Below are positions 25,966 to 34,261 of a stretch of DNA of 64,000 nucleotides, piece by piece. Source of the stretch: Peribacillus frigoritolerans_B (GTDB lineage Bacteria; Bacillota; Bacilli; Bacillales; DSM-1321). The DNA lies in NCBI RefSeq assembly GCF_044762665.1, contig NZ_JBIWES010000005.1, positions 62,001 to 126,000 of the forward strand. The letters run 5' to 3'. Within the stretch, counting starts at the first letter, position 1, and every line of letters starts with the position of its first letter. Made by a program: the position numbers and the translations under genes. The notes under the pieces are model-generated. The model made no database searches and was not told the DNA's origin. It was given only the letters and a program-made list of their open reading frames with translations.

Positions 25966-27888
25966 TTAGATGCTGCGTTCTTTTATTTGCTGGACCATTT
26001 TATTGATGAACGTTTCTATTGCGACATTTTCAACTTCTTGTTCCCCGTATTTCCGGACATTTACTTCATTTTCTTTCTCTTCTTTATCTCCAAGGACCAG
26101 CATGTATGGGATTTTGCCCATCTGTGCTTCCCTGACTTTATACCCCAGCTTTTCATTCCGATCATCGATTTTCACTCTTATTCCTTGATTCTTCAGTGCT
26201 TTTTGAACCTTTAAACAATAATTCAAATGAACTTGTGAGACAGGGATGATCTGTACTTGCACCGGGGCAAGCCATACCGGAAAAGCACCGGCAAAGTGTT
26301 CTATCAGGATTCCAAAAAAACGATCGATCGATCCAAAAATGGCACGATGGATGACGACCGGACGGACTTTTTCATTATTTTCATCGATGTAAGTCAGATC
26401 AAATTTGTCGGGCATTTGAAAATCAAGTTGGATTGTTGCACATTGGTGGCTTCGTTTTAATGCATCTTTAATATGAAAATCAATTTTCGGTCCATAAAAT
26501 GCCCCGTCCCCTTCATTTACTTGATAATGTATCCCGATGCTTTCCAGAACATTTTTCAAGGCTGTTTCAGAAGCTTCCCAAAGGGAATCTTCGCCCATTG
26601 AATCCTCCGGACGAGTCGAGAGCTCCACGGAATACTCGAATCCAAAAGTGCGATACACCTTATCGATCAGATGAAACACTTGTTTAATTTCACTTTCGAT
26701 TTGATCTTGCCGTACATAGATGTGGGCATCATCCTGACAAAATGTACGGACACGCAGCATCCCATTCAATGCACCGCTATATTCATGACGGTGCACTTGA
26801 CCGAATTCGGCCATCCGGACGGGTAAATCCCTGTAAGAATAAAGACTGTTTTTATAAATAAGCATATGGCCCGGACAGTTCATTGGCTTCATCGCGAATT
26901 TTGTTTGATCCACCTCAGTGAAGTACATATTCTCGTGATAATGGTCCCAGTGGCCCGATTGTTCCCATAACCGCTGATTCATCATGAAAGGAGTCCGAAC
27001 TTCGTCGTAATCAGCCTCAGTCTGAAGCTCACGCGAGAACTTCTCCAATTCATTTCTAACGATTTGTCCTTTCGGTAAATAAAATGGCATTCCAGGGGCT
27101 TCCTCCGAAAACATGAATAACTCCAACTGCTTCCCTAATTTACGATGATCGCGTTTGGCCGCTTCTTCCAGGAATTTAAAATGTTCCTGTAAATCTTTAT
27201 TCTTTCGGAAAGCCACGCCATAAACCCTTTGAAGAACTTCATTTTGATTGTCTCCCCGCCAATAGGCACCCGATACACGAGTCAATTTGAACGATTTTAC
27301 AAATGATGTGGATGGAAGGTGGGGTCCTCTGCAAAGATCGACGAATTCCCCCTGTTGATAGAGCGTTAATTTTTCACCATTAGGGATGTTCTTTGCTATA
27401 TCCAATTTGAATGACTCTCCTCTGCCCTCGAATAACTTCACAGCTTCTTCATAAGTCACTTCACTCCTTTTAATTTCCAAATTTTTACTTATGATGTGTT
27501 CCATCTCTTTTTCAATGGCTTGCAGATCTTCTGAGCTCAAAGGATGGTCTAACTTAAAATCATAGTAAAAACCATCTTCCACGACTGGTCCCATCCCTAA
27601 TTCCACATTACGGTATAATCTTTTCACAGCCTGTGCCAAAACATGCGCCGATGTATGTCGTAATACTTGTAATCCTTCATCCGAATCGAGAGTCAAGATC
27701 GACAGCTCGGCATCCTTATTAAGCTTGTGACTTAGATCAACCAGTTGCTTATCCAGTTTTCCTGCTACTGCCTTTTTCCTTAAACTGGAGCTGATTGAGC
27801 CTGCCACACTTTCCACTGTAGTCCCTTGCGGATACTCCTTTTGCTGCCCATCCGGGAATTGAACTTTAATCATTTTTTCACCCATCAC
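25966..27888 (-). CDS. thrS: Threonyl-tRNA synthetase
   Basis: About 640 residues in the standard order: TGS domain (1-65), editing domain with LRHTSAHVLAQAV (about 75-220), class II catalytic core with motif 2 FGQVHRHEYSGALNGM and zinc ligands in MNCPGHML and DDAHIY, motif 3 near HRAIFGSIDRFFG, and the anticodon-binding domain at the end. It charges tRNA-Thr. Of the two B. subtilis enzymes it resembles ThrZ more, from memory. Expression is controlled by the upstream T-box with a Thr specifier. GTG at 27888 and ATG at 27885 are alternative starts after AAGGGGTG. Confidence 0.93.
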   Translation of the reverse strand: MMGEKMIKVQFPDGQQKEYPQGTTVESVAGSISSSLRKKAVAGKLDKQLVDLSHKLNKDAELSILTLDSDEGLQVLRHTSAHVLAQAVKRLYRNVELGMGPVVEDGFYYDFKLDHPLSSEDLQAIEKEMEHIISKNLEIKRSEVTYEEAVKLFEGRGESFKLDIAKNIPNGEKLTLYQQGEFVDLCRGPHLPSTSFVKSFKLTRVSGAYWRGDNQNEVLQRVYGVAFRKNKDLQEHFKFLEEAAKRDHRKLGKQLELFMFSEEAPGMPFYLPKGQIVRNELEKFSRELQTEADYDEVRTPFMMNQRLWEQSGHWDHYHENMYFTEVDQTKFAMKPMNCPGHMLIYKNSLYSYRDLPVRMAEFGQVHRHEYSGALNGMLRVRTFCQDDAHIYVRQDQIESEIKQVFHLIDKVYRTFGFEYSVELSTRPEDSMGEDSLWEASETALKNVLESIGIHYQVNEGDGAFYGPKIDFHIKDALKRSHQCATIQLDFQMPDKFDLTYIDENNEKVRPVVIHRAIFGSIDRFFGILIEHFAGAFPVWLAPVQVQIIPVSQVHLNYCLKVQKALKNQGIRVKIDDRNEKLGYKVREAQMGKIPYMLVLGDKEEKENEVNVRKYGEQEVENVAIETFINKMVQQIKERSI

Positions 27889-27904
27889 ATAAACACCCCT
27901 TTTT

Positions 27905-28358
27905 TAATAATAAAAAAACGCACTCATCCCTACGAAAGGGACGAGTGCGTTTACCCGTGGTTCCACCCAATTTCCCATAAGCAAAAAACACTCATGGCTC
28001 TGGAGCTTGTAACGCAGCTTAGACGATATCAGTTACTCTTGTTCACTGATATAGCTCAAAGGCGGTAAATCAGTTTCCTAAGCCAGGAAGTTCGCAGCTG
28101 CCCTTCCCTCTCTGCAGACCGTAAAAATGATTCATGTCCTTATNNNNNNNNNNNNNNNNNNNNNNNNNNNNNNNNNNNNNNNNNNNNNNNNNNNNNNNNN
28201 NNNNNNNNNNNNNNNNNNNNNNNNNNNNNNNNNNNNNNNNATATAGCTCAAAGGCGGTAAATCAGTTTCCTAAGCCAGGAAGTTCGCAGCTGCCCTTCCC
28301 TCTCTGCAGACCGTAAAAATGATTCATGTCCTTATCAATGCTTCTAAAATTTTATATT
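27905..28358 (-). promoter_or_regulatory. T-box leader (threonine) of thrS, split by an assembly gap
   Basis: Read leftward: Stem I elements (AGAGAGGGAA, GGCAGCTGCGAAC), specifier ACC (Thr) in TTTACCGCC, the T-box core GGGTGGAACCACGG (27955-27968), and a terminator AAACGCACTC...GAGTGCGTTT with T-run (27914-27952). A 97-base N block at 28144-28240 is flanked by identical 95-base copies of Stem I. Removing one copy and the Ns gives a leader of about 260 bases, normal for a T-box. Confidence 0.85.
28049..28335. repeat. Identical 95-bp duplication around an N gap
   Basis: 28049-28143 and 28241-28335 are identical base for base; 28144-28240 is all N. This is what unmerged overlapping contig ends look like. 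Confidence 0.9.
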
Positions 28359-28365
28359 GTTATAT

Positions 28366-28394
28366 ATATTACAATATATTCCCATAAGTGACAA
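28366..28394 (-). promoter_or_regulatory. Sigma-A promoter of the thrS T-box leader
   Basis: Read leftward: TTGTCA, 17-base spacer, TAATAT. The expected transcript start is near 28359, just before Stem I. Confidence 0.6.
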
Positions 28395-28456
28395 CCTCAA
28401 TTTTTTCATATCATCACAAACACTAAATTGGTATAATTAGTAAAAAAGGAGTTTCT

Positions 28457-28732
28457 ATGAAAAGTTTAAGTCATTGGTCAATCGTATTTGCAGTGATTGG
28501 TACTCTATCATTTTGCTGTTCCCTTGCTTCACCAAAAGCCTCCGAGCTGCTTATGATTTCAGGATTCGGTGCGTTGCTTATTGGTATGTTATGCAGTTTT
28601 GGGGCTATGTATAAAAATGAAAAAGGAATGTCGAAATTTTTGGCTGTGGCTGCATTTTTTCTTTTAAGTTTCATTCTCGTTTGGAATGAACCATTTCAAA
28701 TTGTCAGGCTCTTGACCTGGATGAAAAATTAG
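28457..28732 (+). CDS. Small membrane protein, unknown
   Basis: 91 residues with three hydrophobic segments (about 7-24, 30-50, 60-85). An AAAGGAG site lies 6 bases before the ATG, and a good terminator follows directly, so it is a real single gene. No family is recognised. Confidence 0.6.
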   Translation: MKSLSHWSIVFAVIGTLSFCCSLASPKASELLMISGFGALLIGMLCSFGAMYKNEKGMSKFLAVAAFFLLSFILVWNEPFQIVRLLTWMKN

Positions 28733-28740
28733 CCAAAATG

Positions 28741-28769
28741 AAAAACCCGTTCGCCATGACGGGTTTTTT
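28741..28769. terminator. Bidirectional terminator
   Basis: AAAAACCCGT-TCGCCATG-ACGGGTTTTTT between two converging membrane-protein genes. Confidence 0.8.
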
Positions 28770-28776
28770 GATTGAT

Positions 28777-29379
28777 TCAATCTTCATAGGCTATCGTTCG
28801 ACTTGAATTCTTTATTCCAAGCCATAGCGTAAGTCCAGTGGTCCAAAGTATTAGCGCGCATCCAAAGCCGAGCAATGATAACGGTGCAAGGATTCGATGC
28901 TCCCCAAACATGACCGTGTCTGGCACAATCAGCCATGTGATAAGTGCCAATAAACAGAGAAGCACTCCTGTTGCATAGTAAACCTTGATTTGGAAAAGTG
29001 ACGCCAAAGGTAAAAAATGAATCCCTACAATAATGGCGATGACTCCCGGTATAAGATTTGTCTGATTGATCAAGTTACAGATGGCAATGGCAATCCCAAT
29101 CAACAAACCTTCGGCAATGAAGACCATATTAAACAAAAATCCGATACGCTTCAGACGCCTAGCCCCATTTTCTGAAACTTGATTGGACATTTTTTGCGAT
29201 GCATGTATTAATGAGATGCCACTGATAACCATGATGATTCCTACGAATATGGCTGCGAGTTCCACGTAGGGAAACCCCCACCCCTGCAATCCCATTACAC
29301 CGGTACCCGCCCACAGTGTACCGAAGACCGCCATGAAAATGACTCCAATTCCAGAACCGCGAAACGCCTCTTTCATCAT
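28777..29379 (-). CDS. Hypothetical integral membrane protein
   Basis: About 200 residues and six or seven predicted spans with short loops (GVIFMAVFGTLWAGTGV, AAIFVGIIMVISGISL and others). The start is uncertain: ATG at 29379 follows AAAGGA, while the ATG at 29412 has no ribosome site. No family is assigned. It is divergent from the TetR gene at 29560, whose operator palindrome (29511-29538) lies between them, so it may belong to that regulon. Confidence 0.6.
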   Translation of the reverse strand: MMKEAFRGSGIGVIFMAVFGTLWAGTGVMGLQGWGFPYVELAAIFVGIIMVISGISLIHASQKMSNQVSENGARRLKRIGFLFNMVFIAEGLLIGIAIAICNLINQTNLIPGVIAIIVGIHFLPLASLFQIKVYYATGVLLCLLALITWLIVPDTVMFGEHRILAPLSLLGFGCALILWTTGLTLWLGIKNSSRTIAYED

Positions 29380-29510
29380 CAGTTTCCTTTCATCCACAGT
29401 ATTATCGTACATAGAATAATAGTATTGCAGACCCTCCCCAATTATTCAGCTGCAAAAAAATGATTTAAATACCTTATTGCAAAAATTACCATGCTGCGAT
29501 ATTATGTCAT

Positions 29511-29538
29511 TAATTAGTGATTGATTAATCACTAATTA
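29511..29538. promoter_or_regulatory. 28-bp palindromic TetR operator
   Basis: Perfect 12-bp arms (TAATTAGTGATT / AATCACTAATTA) around GATT, directly before the TetR gene. A weaker copy lies at 30113-30136. Confidence 0.65.
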
Positions 29539-29559
29539 ATTAAAATATGGAGGATACCG

Positions 29560-30075
29560 ATGGCCAGACCCAAAAAAGAGAATCGAAAAGATGACATTCT
29601 GGAAGCTGGTTTGGAGGTTTTTGCAGATAAAGGCTATTACAATACAACGACTGCCTTAATTGCAGAAAAAGCCGGCATTTCCCAGCCTTATGTGTTTAAA
29701 TTCTTTAAAACTAAAGAAGAGTTATTCGTAGCGGCTCTTGACCGGGCATACGAAAGGATCCTTCAAGCTTTTGAAATTGAATCAGGACCCGAGGACCTTG
29801 TTAACAAAATGATCAAGGTATATGAAGAATTGACTGAGTCCAATCCCAATGAAATTGCCCTGCAGGTCATAGGACTTTCAGTGACGGAAGACGCAATAAG
29901 AAATTCTACTCGATCAGGGTTAGCAAGCATTAGGAATCACACACTTGAAAAATTTCAATCTGCCGGAATTCCGAATGCCGAAGACCAAGTGACCACCTTC
30001 CTGGCGAGGGGGATACTCTGCAATATTTCCCACTTCATCAAGATGCCCGAGCTTATGGATGGCGGGGGCAAGTAA
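29560..30075 (+). CDS. TetR family regulator
   Basis: 171 residues, on the short side for TetR. The N-terminal ARPKKENRKDDILEAGLEVF leads into the helix-turn-helix TTTALIAEKAGISQPYVFKFF. ATATGGAGGATACCG precedes the ATG. The 28-bp palindrome upstream and its copy before the NAD-dependent epimerase gene suggest that it represses itself and that gene, and possibly the divergent membrane protein. A short hairpin (30076-30095) separates it from the next gene. Confidence 0.82.
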   Translation: MARPKKENRKDDILEAGLEVFADKGYYNTTTALIAEKAGISQPYVFKFFKTKEELFVAALDRAYERILQAFEIESGPEDLVNKMIKVYEELTESNPNEIALQVIGLSVTEDAIRNSTRSGLASIRNHTLEKFQSAGIPNAEDQVTTFLARGILCNISHFIKMPELMDGGGK

Positions 30076-30104
30076 GAACCGATTTTCATCGGTTCCTTAT
30101 TTTG
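30076..30104 (+). terminator. Terminator after the TetR gene
   Basis: GAACCGAT-TTTC-ATCGGTTC followed by CTTATTTT. Confidence 0.65.
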
Positions 30105-30112
30105 AATATTCA

Positions 30113-30136
30113 TTTAGTGATTGATCAATAAATTAA
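30113..30136. promoter_or_regulatory. Second copy of the TetR operator, before the epimerase gene
   Basis: TTTAGTGATTGATCAATAAA keeps the left arm TTAGTGATTGAT of the 29511 palindrome exactly; the right arm has changes. Confidence 0.5.
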
Positions 30137-30151
30137 AAGGGGATGTAAGAT

Positions 30152-31096
30152 ATGAAGAAAGCTATTGTGTTGGGAGCAACCGGAGGATCAGGTCAAGTCA
30201 TTGTTTCAGAATTGTTATCAAGGGGCACAGAAGTCATCGCTTTCGGGCGTTCCAGAATTAAGTTGGAGCAATTAATGAAAGAGCATGATCATTCGCAACA
30301 ATTATCATACAGAATGGGTGACATCTTTGATTATAAAACAATTGTAGAGGCGGCAGAAGATGCGGAAGTCATTTTTCAATGTGCCAACGTTCCCTATCAG
30401 GAGATGGCTTCAAAACTTCTTTCACTTGGGGAAAGTGTCATGAAGGCAACCGATATTTTAGGTAAGAAGGTTGTCATTGTAGATGGGATATATATCTATG
30501 GGCACCAAATTGCGAAAGGAGATGAAAACCATCCAAAACAGCCGCATACAAAAAAAGGGCAAATCAGGTTGGAATTCGAGAAGCTCATATTCAGCCAAAA
30601 ATGGAAAAATGCCAGAGCATTGATTGTCAGGCTGCCCGACTATTATGGCGCTACCTCACAGAACTCCTACCTTCAGCCTACCTTGAATGGCCTAGCTGCC
30701 AATAAAACGTCCGTCTTTATCGGGGACTTAAAAACACCAAGAGAATATGTCTACTTACCGGACGCAGCAAAAATGATCGTGGAAATAGCAGAAAAAGACG
30801 ACTCCTATGGAGAAAATTGGAACATTCCTGGAGCTGGTCTGATTTCCGGAAACGAAATCATCCAAATTGCCCGTCAGGTAACGGGACAGAAAAAGATGGT
30901 CCTTCCCCTTACAAAAAACATCATTCAGATACTTGGCTTGTTCAACCCTTTCATGAAAGAAGTAGTGGAAATCATGTATTTAACCAAAGAAGGATTCATC
31001 CTGGATGGAGAAAAATATGAAAAACGCATCGGCCCCATACCTAAAACTCCATACAAAGAAGGAATGGAAGAAACAATGCGAACTTTAATGAGATAA
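30152..31096 (+). CDS. NAD-dependent epimerase/dehydratase family protein
   Basis: 314 residues, extended/atypical SDR. N-terminal Rossmann motif GATGGSGQ, then FQCANVPY, and an active-site-like region VDGIYIYGHQ with RLPDYYGATSQN later. The YxxxK motif of standard epimerases is not obvious, so it may be an atypical member binding NAD(P)H. It appears to belong to the adjacent TetR regulon. The substrate is unknown. Confidence 0.75.
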   Translation: MKKAIVLGATGGSGQVIVSELLSRGTEVIAFGRSRIKLEQLMKEHDHSQQLSYRMGDIFDYKTIVEAAEDAEVIFQCANVPYQEMASKLLSLGESVMKATDILGKKVVIVDGIYIYGHQIAKGDENHPKQPHTKKGQIRLEFEKLIFSQKWKNARALIVRLPDYYGATSQNSYLQPTLNGLAANKTSVFIGDLKTPREYVYLPDAAKMIVEIAEKDDSYGENWNIPGAGLISGNEIIQIARQVTGQKKMVLPLTKNIIQILGLFNPFMKEVVEIMYLTKEGFILDGEKYEKRIGPIPKTPYKEGMEETMRTLMR

Positions 31097-31100
31097 TAGC

Positions 31101-31250
31101 CGCTTTCGTCGATATAATTGGATTTTCGGAGATATATTCCTATTTTCGGAGATATAACTGGATTTTCGGAGATATATTCCTATTTTCGGAGATATAACTG
31201 GATTTTCGGAGATATATTCCTATTTTCGGAGATATAACTGGATTTCGATA
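31101..31250. repeat. Tandem repeat array with TTTTCGGAGATATA units
   Basis: A 40-bp period is repeated three times exactly (31121-31240); each period is two 20-bp half-units, GATTTTCGGAGATATATTCC and TATTTTCGGAGATATAACTG. Degenerate half-units flank it on both sides. It is intergenic, between the epimerase stop and a terminator. Confidence 0.9.
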
Positions 31251-31261
31251 CAAATCTTCAT

Positions 31262-31299
31262 AAAAAAACCTGAGTCCCAAAGGGGAGCTCAGGTTTTTT
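31262..31299. terminator. Bidirectional terminator between epimerase and lysP
   Basis: AAAAAACCTGAG...CTCAGGTTTTTT with an inner CCC/GGG pair. Confidence 0.8.
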
Positions 31300-31308
31300 C
31301 CATTGATA

Positions 31309-32808
31309 TCAGGCCACATCTGATTTATCGAATTGACAATCTTTTAATGCTATTAATTTGGTCTTGTGATAAATCTTGTATCCTAACCAGATCACCAGGA
31401 ATACCGGTAATCCGATGTAAGAGACAGCGACGCTATACCAGTCGATGCTGCCGCTTAGGAATGCTTCATAATTCTGTCCTGCTATGACGAGCATGCACAG
31501 GGTGAATGAAAGAATCGGACCGAATGGAAACCATTTTGCTTTATATTTCAATTCGTTTACGTCACCACCTTGTGCAACATAGGCACGTCTAAAGCGATAA
31601 TGGCTTATGGCGATTCCAATCCAGGCGATGAAGCCAGTCAGCCCGGATGCATTCAATAGCCATGTGAATACATGGTCCCCGAAAATGGAGGTCAAGAAGG
31701 CGAGTCCCCCAATTAAGGATGTCATGATCAAGGCATTCATCGGGATCCCCCTGCGGTTGACTTTGGCCAGGAATTTTGGAGCTTGATGATCCTTTGCCAT
31801 CGACCATAACATCCGTGTTGATGCATATAGCCCGGAGTTCCCGGCGGATAGTAAGGATGTTAACACGACCGCATTCATGACGGATGCCGCGAATGCCAGT
31901 CCTGCCCGTTCAAAGACAAGGGTGAAAGGGCTTACAGAAATATTTTCGACATCTCCGTTCAACAAGCTTGGACTCGTATACGGTATTAAGAGGCCGAGTA
32001 TCAGGATCGCCCCGATGTAAAATAATAGGATGCGCCAAAATACTTGGCGGATCGCATTGGGAACATTTTTTTCGGGTTCTTCACTTTCCCCGGCAGCAAT
32101 ACCAACCAGCTCCGTGCCTTGAAAAGAAAATCCTGCGATTAGAAAGATTGAGATGATCGATAAAAATCCTCCCTTGAATGGTGCCTCATCCATGGTGAAG
32201 TTTTCAAATCCGATCACCTTTCCGCCAAAAATCCCCAATATGGTCAATAAACCAATAACGATGAAGCAAATGATGGCAATGACTTTTATTAGTGCAAACC
32301 AATATTCAGATTCACCATAGCTTTTAATGGATAGGGCGTTGAGGGTGAAGACGATTCCAAGAAATATGGCACTCCATATAAGGCTGGGTACATCAGGGAG
32401 CCAGAATTTCATGATGATGGCTGCTGCAGCTATTTCCACGGCAAGGGTGACTGCCCAGTTAAACCAATAATTCCAGCCAAGTGCAAAGCCGAATGCGGGG
32501 TCAACAAAGCGTGTGGCATAGGTGGAAAAGGATCCCGATACAGGCATATAGGTCGCCATTTCCCCTAAGCTCGTCATCAGGAAATAAACCATGATTCCAA
32601 TGCAGGCATAGGCAGCGAGGGCACCACCGGGCCCTGCACTCTGGATGGTTGCCCCGCTCGCCAGGAATAATCCGGTTCCTATTGAACCGCCGATGGCAAT
32701 CATGGTCATATGCCTTGCTTTCAGTTGCCTTTTAACTGTCGGTTCTTGATTATCAATGGGATTCCTTTTAACTGTCGGTTCTTGATTATCAATGAGATTC
32801 ATGTCCAT
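31309..32808 (-). CDS. lysP: Lysine-type amino acid permease (LysP-like)
   Basis: 499 residues, 12 spans, AAT family. The core reads TMIAIGGSIGTGLFLASG, MTSLGEMATYMPVSGSFSTY and FVDPAFGFALGWNYWFNWA, closely like E. coli LysP from memory. Placed at the end of the lysine aminomutase operon (116-base gap after yodQ), lysine import fits well. Oddity: the N-terminus has an in-frame 12-residue duplication (IDNQEPTVKR occurs twice) from a 36-bp tandem repeat. A shared terminator lies downstream. Arginine or another cationic amino acid is possible. Confidence 0.8.
   Translation of the reverse strand: MDMNLIDNQEPTVKRNPIDNQEPTVKRQLKARHMTMIAIGGSIGTGLFLASGATIQSAGPGGALAAYACIGIMVYFLMTSLGEMATYMPVSGSFSTYATRFVDPAFGFALGWNYWFNWAVTLAVEIAAAAIIMKFWLPDVPSLIWSAIFLGIVFTLNALSIKSYGESEYWFALIKVIAIICFIVIGLLTILGIFGGKVIGFENFTMDEAPFKGGFLSIISIFLIAGFSFQGTELVGIAAGESEEPEKNVPNAIRQVFWRILLFYIGAILILGLLIPYTSPSLLNGDVENISVSPFTLVFERAGLAFAASVMNAVVLTSLLSAGNSGLYASTRMLWSMAKDHQAPKFLAKVNRRGIPMNALIMTSLIGGLAFLTSIFGDHVFTWLLNASGLTGFIAWIGIAISHYRFRRAYVAQGGDVNELKYKAKWFPFGPILSFTLCMLVIAGQNYEAFLSGSIDWYSVAVSYIGLPVFLVIWLGYKIYHKTKLIALKDCQFDKSDVA
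32728..32799 (-). repeat. 36-bp tandem duplication in the start of lysP
   Basis: Two copies (32728-32763, 32764-32799) differ at one base and add 12 residues to the cytoplasmic N-terminus without shifting the frame. Confidence 0.9.
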
Positions 32809-32924
32809 AAGGTTCCTACCTCATTTTCTTTTAAAGTTAAAAGTTCAAGAATAAAAGAGTTTTTAAACAACCGCTTTATGAATGACTTAATAGATCGCTT
32901 GACTTGCTGGGATGTCTATCCAGT

Positions 32925-34250
32925 TTAATTGCCATTCCCTGGTATCGTTTCCCTATTCCCGGATTGGGTGATCCCATCCTGCTCAGTCTCCATTCCACAC
33001 CATTGAATTAAAGTAAGGGCAATGATCTCGGCTGTCGAGAACACGTTGTCGAGCAGGATGTATTCATTTGGATAGTGGGCAACCTCGGTTACTCCCGGCC
33101 CGAAAACGATTGCTGGCGTTTCACCGACATGTGTCAGCAATCCCCCGTCCGTTCCCCAAGGGGAGGCTTCAATGACCGGGTCCTGTCCGGCAACTTGCCG
33201 ATATTGATGAACAAGCGCATTCATCAGTTCATGCTCTACATCAATTGCTCCTGGAACCCAGCGGGCCCCGAACCATTCCAATACGGGCGGGTTTTCCTTG
33301 AACCATTGGTCCGCTTCCTCAAGCTGCAATAACCAGGAAGCCATTTCGTCCTTCGCCTGCTCCATCGTTTCCTCCGGCGCAACGCCCATCCTTCCTTCGA
33401 CTTTCACAAGGTCGGGAACGGATGACGGCCAATTACCGCCTTCAATGACGCCTAGATTGATTGGAATCGGAATAGGCGTGTTCTGATAAAGCGGATCACT
33501 GATACGTGCATTTCGCTTTTCTTCCAAGGCACGAATATGATTGATGACGGTCATGGTTTTTTCAATCGCACTAACGCCTTCATACCTTGTTCCGCCATGG
33601 GCTGACCGTCCTTTAACATGGATTCGGAACCACATCGAACCCTGCTGTTTCGGGAAGATCCTCATGTTCGTCGGTTCAGGGATCAGGGCGGCATCGGCTT
33701 TATATCCCCTCAGGACAGCCGCTAATGTTCCGGCCCCGCCGCTTTCTTCTTCAATCACACTTTGAAAAATGACATCTCCTTTTAATTGGATGCCATTTTC
33801 CTTCAATGCCTGCATCGCAAGGATCAGCGAAACATTTCCACCCTTCATATCGGTTACGCCGCGTCCAAACATCCTTCCATTCTTAATCGCTCCGCTATAT
33901 GGGTCGTCGTCCCACTGATCTCGGTCTCCGTCCGGTACCACATCGATGTGTCCGTTCAAGATGATGGAACGTCCGCCTCCAGTCCCTTTCATGATACCCA
34001 CCACATTGGGGCTGTTGGAGAATTCACTGCGCGGAGAATAGAAATAAGAGTGCTTTTTCAGCTCGCCGCCGTCAGGTTCCCAACTATCGATCTGCAAACC
34101 CATTTCCTGCAGCTTTTGGGCGACGATGGCCTGTGCTCCTGCTTCATTTCCTTGTGTACTCGGGGCTTGTACCATTTTTTGCAATAGGTTCGTTCCTTCT
34201 TCCCGATGATCCTTGATCCATTGGTTTATCCGTTTTTTTATATCCGGCAC
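32925..34250 (-). CDS. yodQ: M20-family deacylase/peptidase (YodQ-like)
   Basis: 441 residues, ArgE/DapE/ACY1 metallopeptidase fold. Metal ligands are in NGHIDVVPDG, FGRGVTDMKGG and EEESGGAGT; the dimerisation part has GRSAHGGTRYEG. In B. subtilis the orthologue yodQ belongs to the yod/kam locus. Here it probably removes the acetyl group that AblB adds, from an acetamido intermediate; the step is inferred. GTG start at 34250 with AAGGAGG upstream, 11 bases after the thiolase stop. Confidence 0.82.
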   Translation of the reverse strand: MPDIKKRINQWIKDHREEGTNLLQKMVQAPSTQGNEAGAQAIVAQKLQEMGLQIDSWEPDGGELKKHSYFYSPRSEFSNSPNVVGIMKGTGGGRSIILNGHIDVVPDGDRDQWDDDPYSGAIKNGRMFGRGVTDMKGGNVSLILAMQALKENGIQLKGDVIFQSVIEEESGGAGTLAAVLRGYKADAALIPEPTNMRIFPKQQGSMWFRIHVKGRSAHGGTRYEGVSAIEKTMTVINHIRALEEKRNARISDPLYQNTPIPIPINLGVIEGGNWPSSVPDLVKVEGRMGVAPEETMEQAKDEMASWLLQLEEADQWFKENPPVLEWFGARWVPGAIDVEHELMNALVHQYRQVAGQDPVIEASPWGTDGGLLTHVGETPAIVFGPGVTEVAHYPNEYILLDNVFSTAEIIALTLIQWCGMETEQDGITQSGNRETIPGNGN

Positions 34251-34261
34251 ATTTATCCTCC

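Noticed and set aside
31101..31250. CRISPR array
   Set aside because: The units are contiguous and identical, with no variable spacers and no cas genes in the window.
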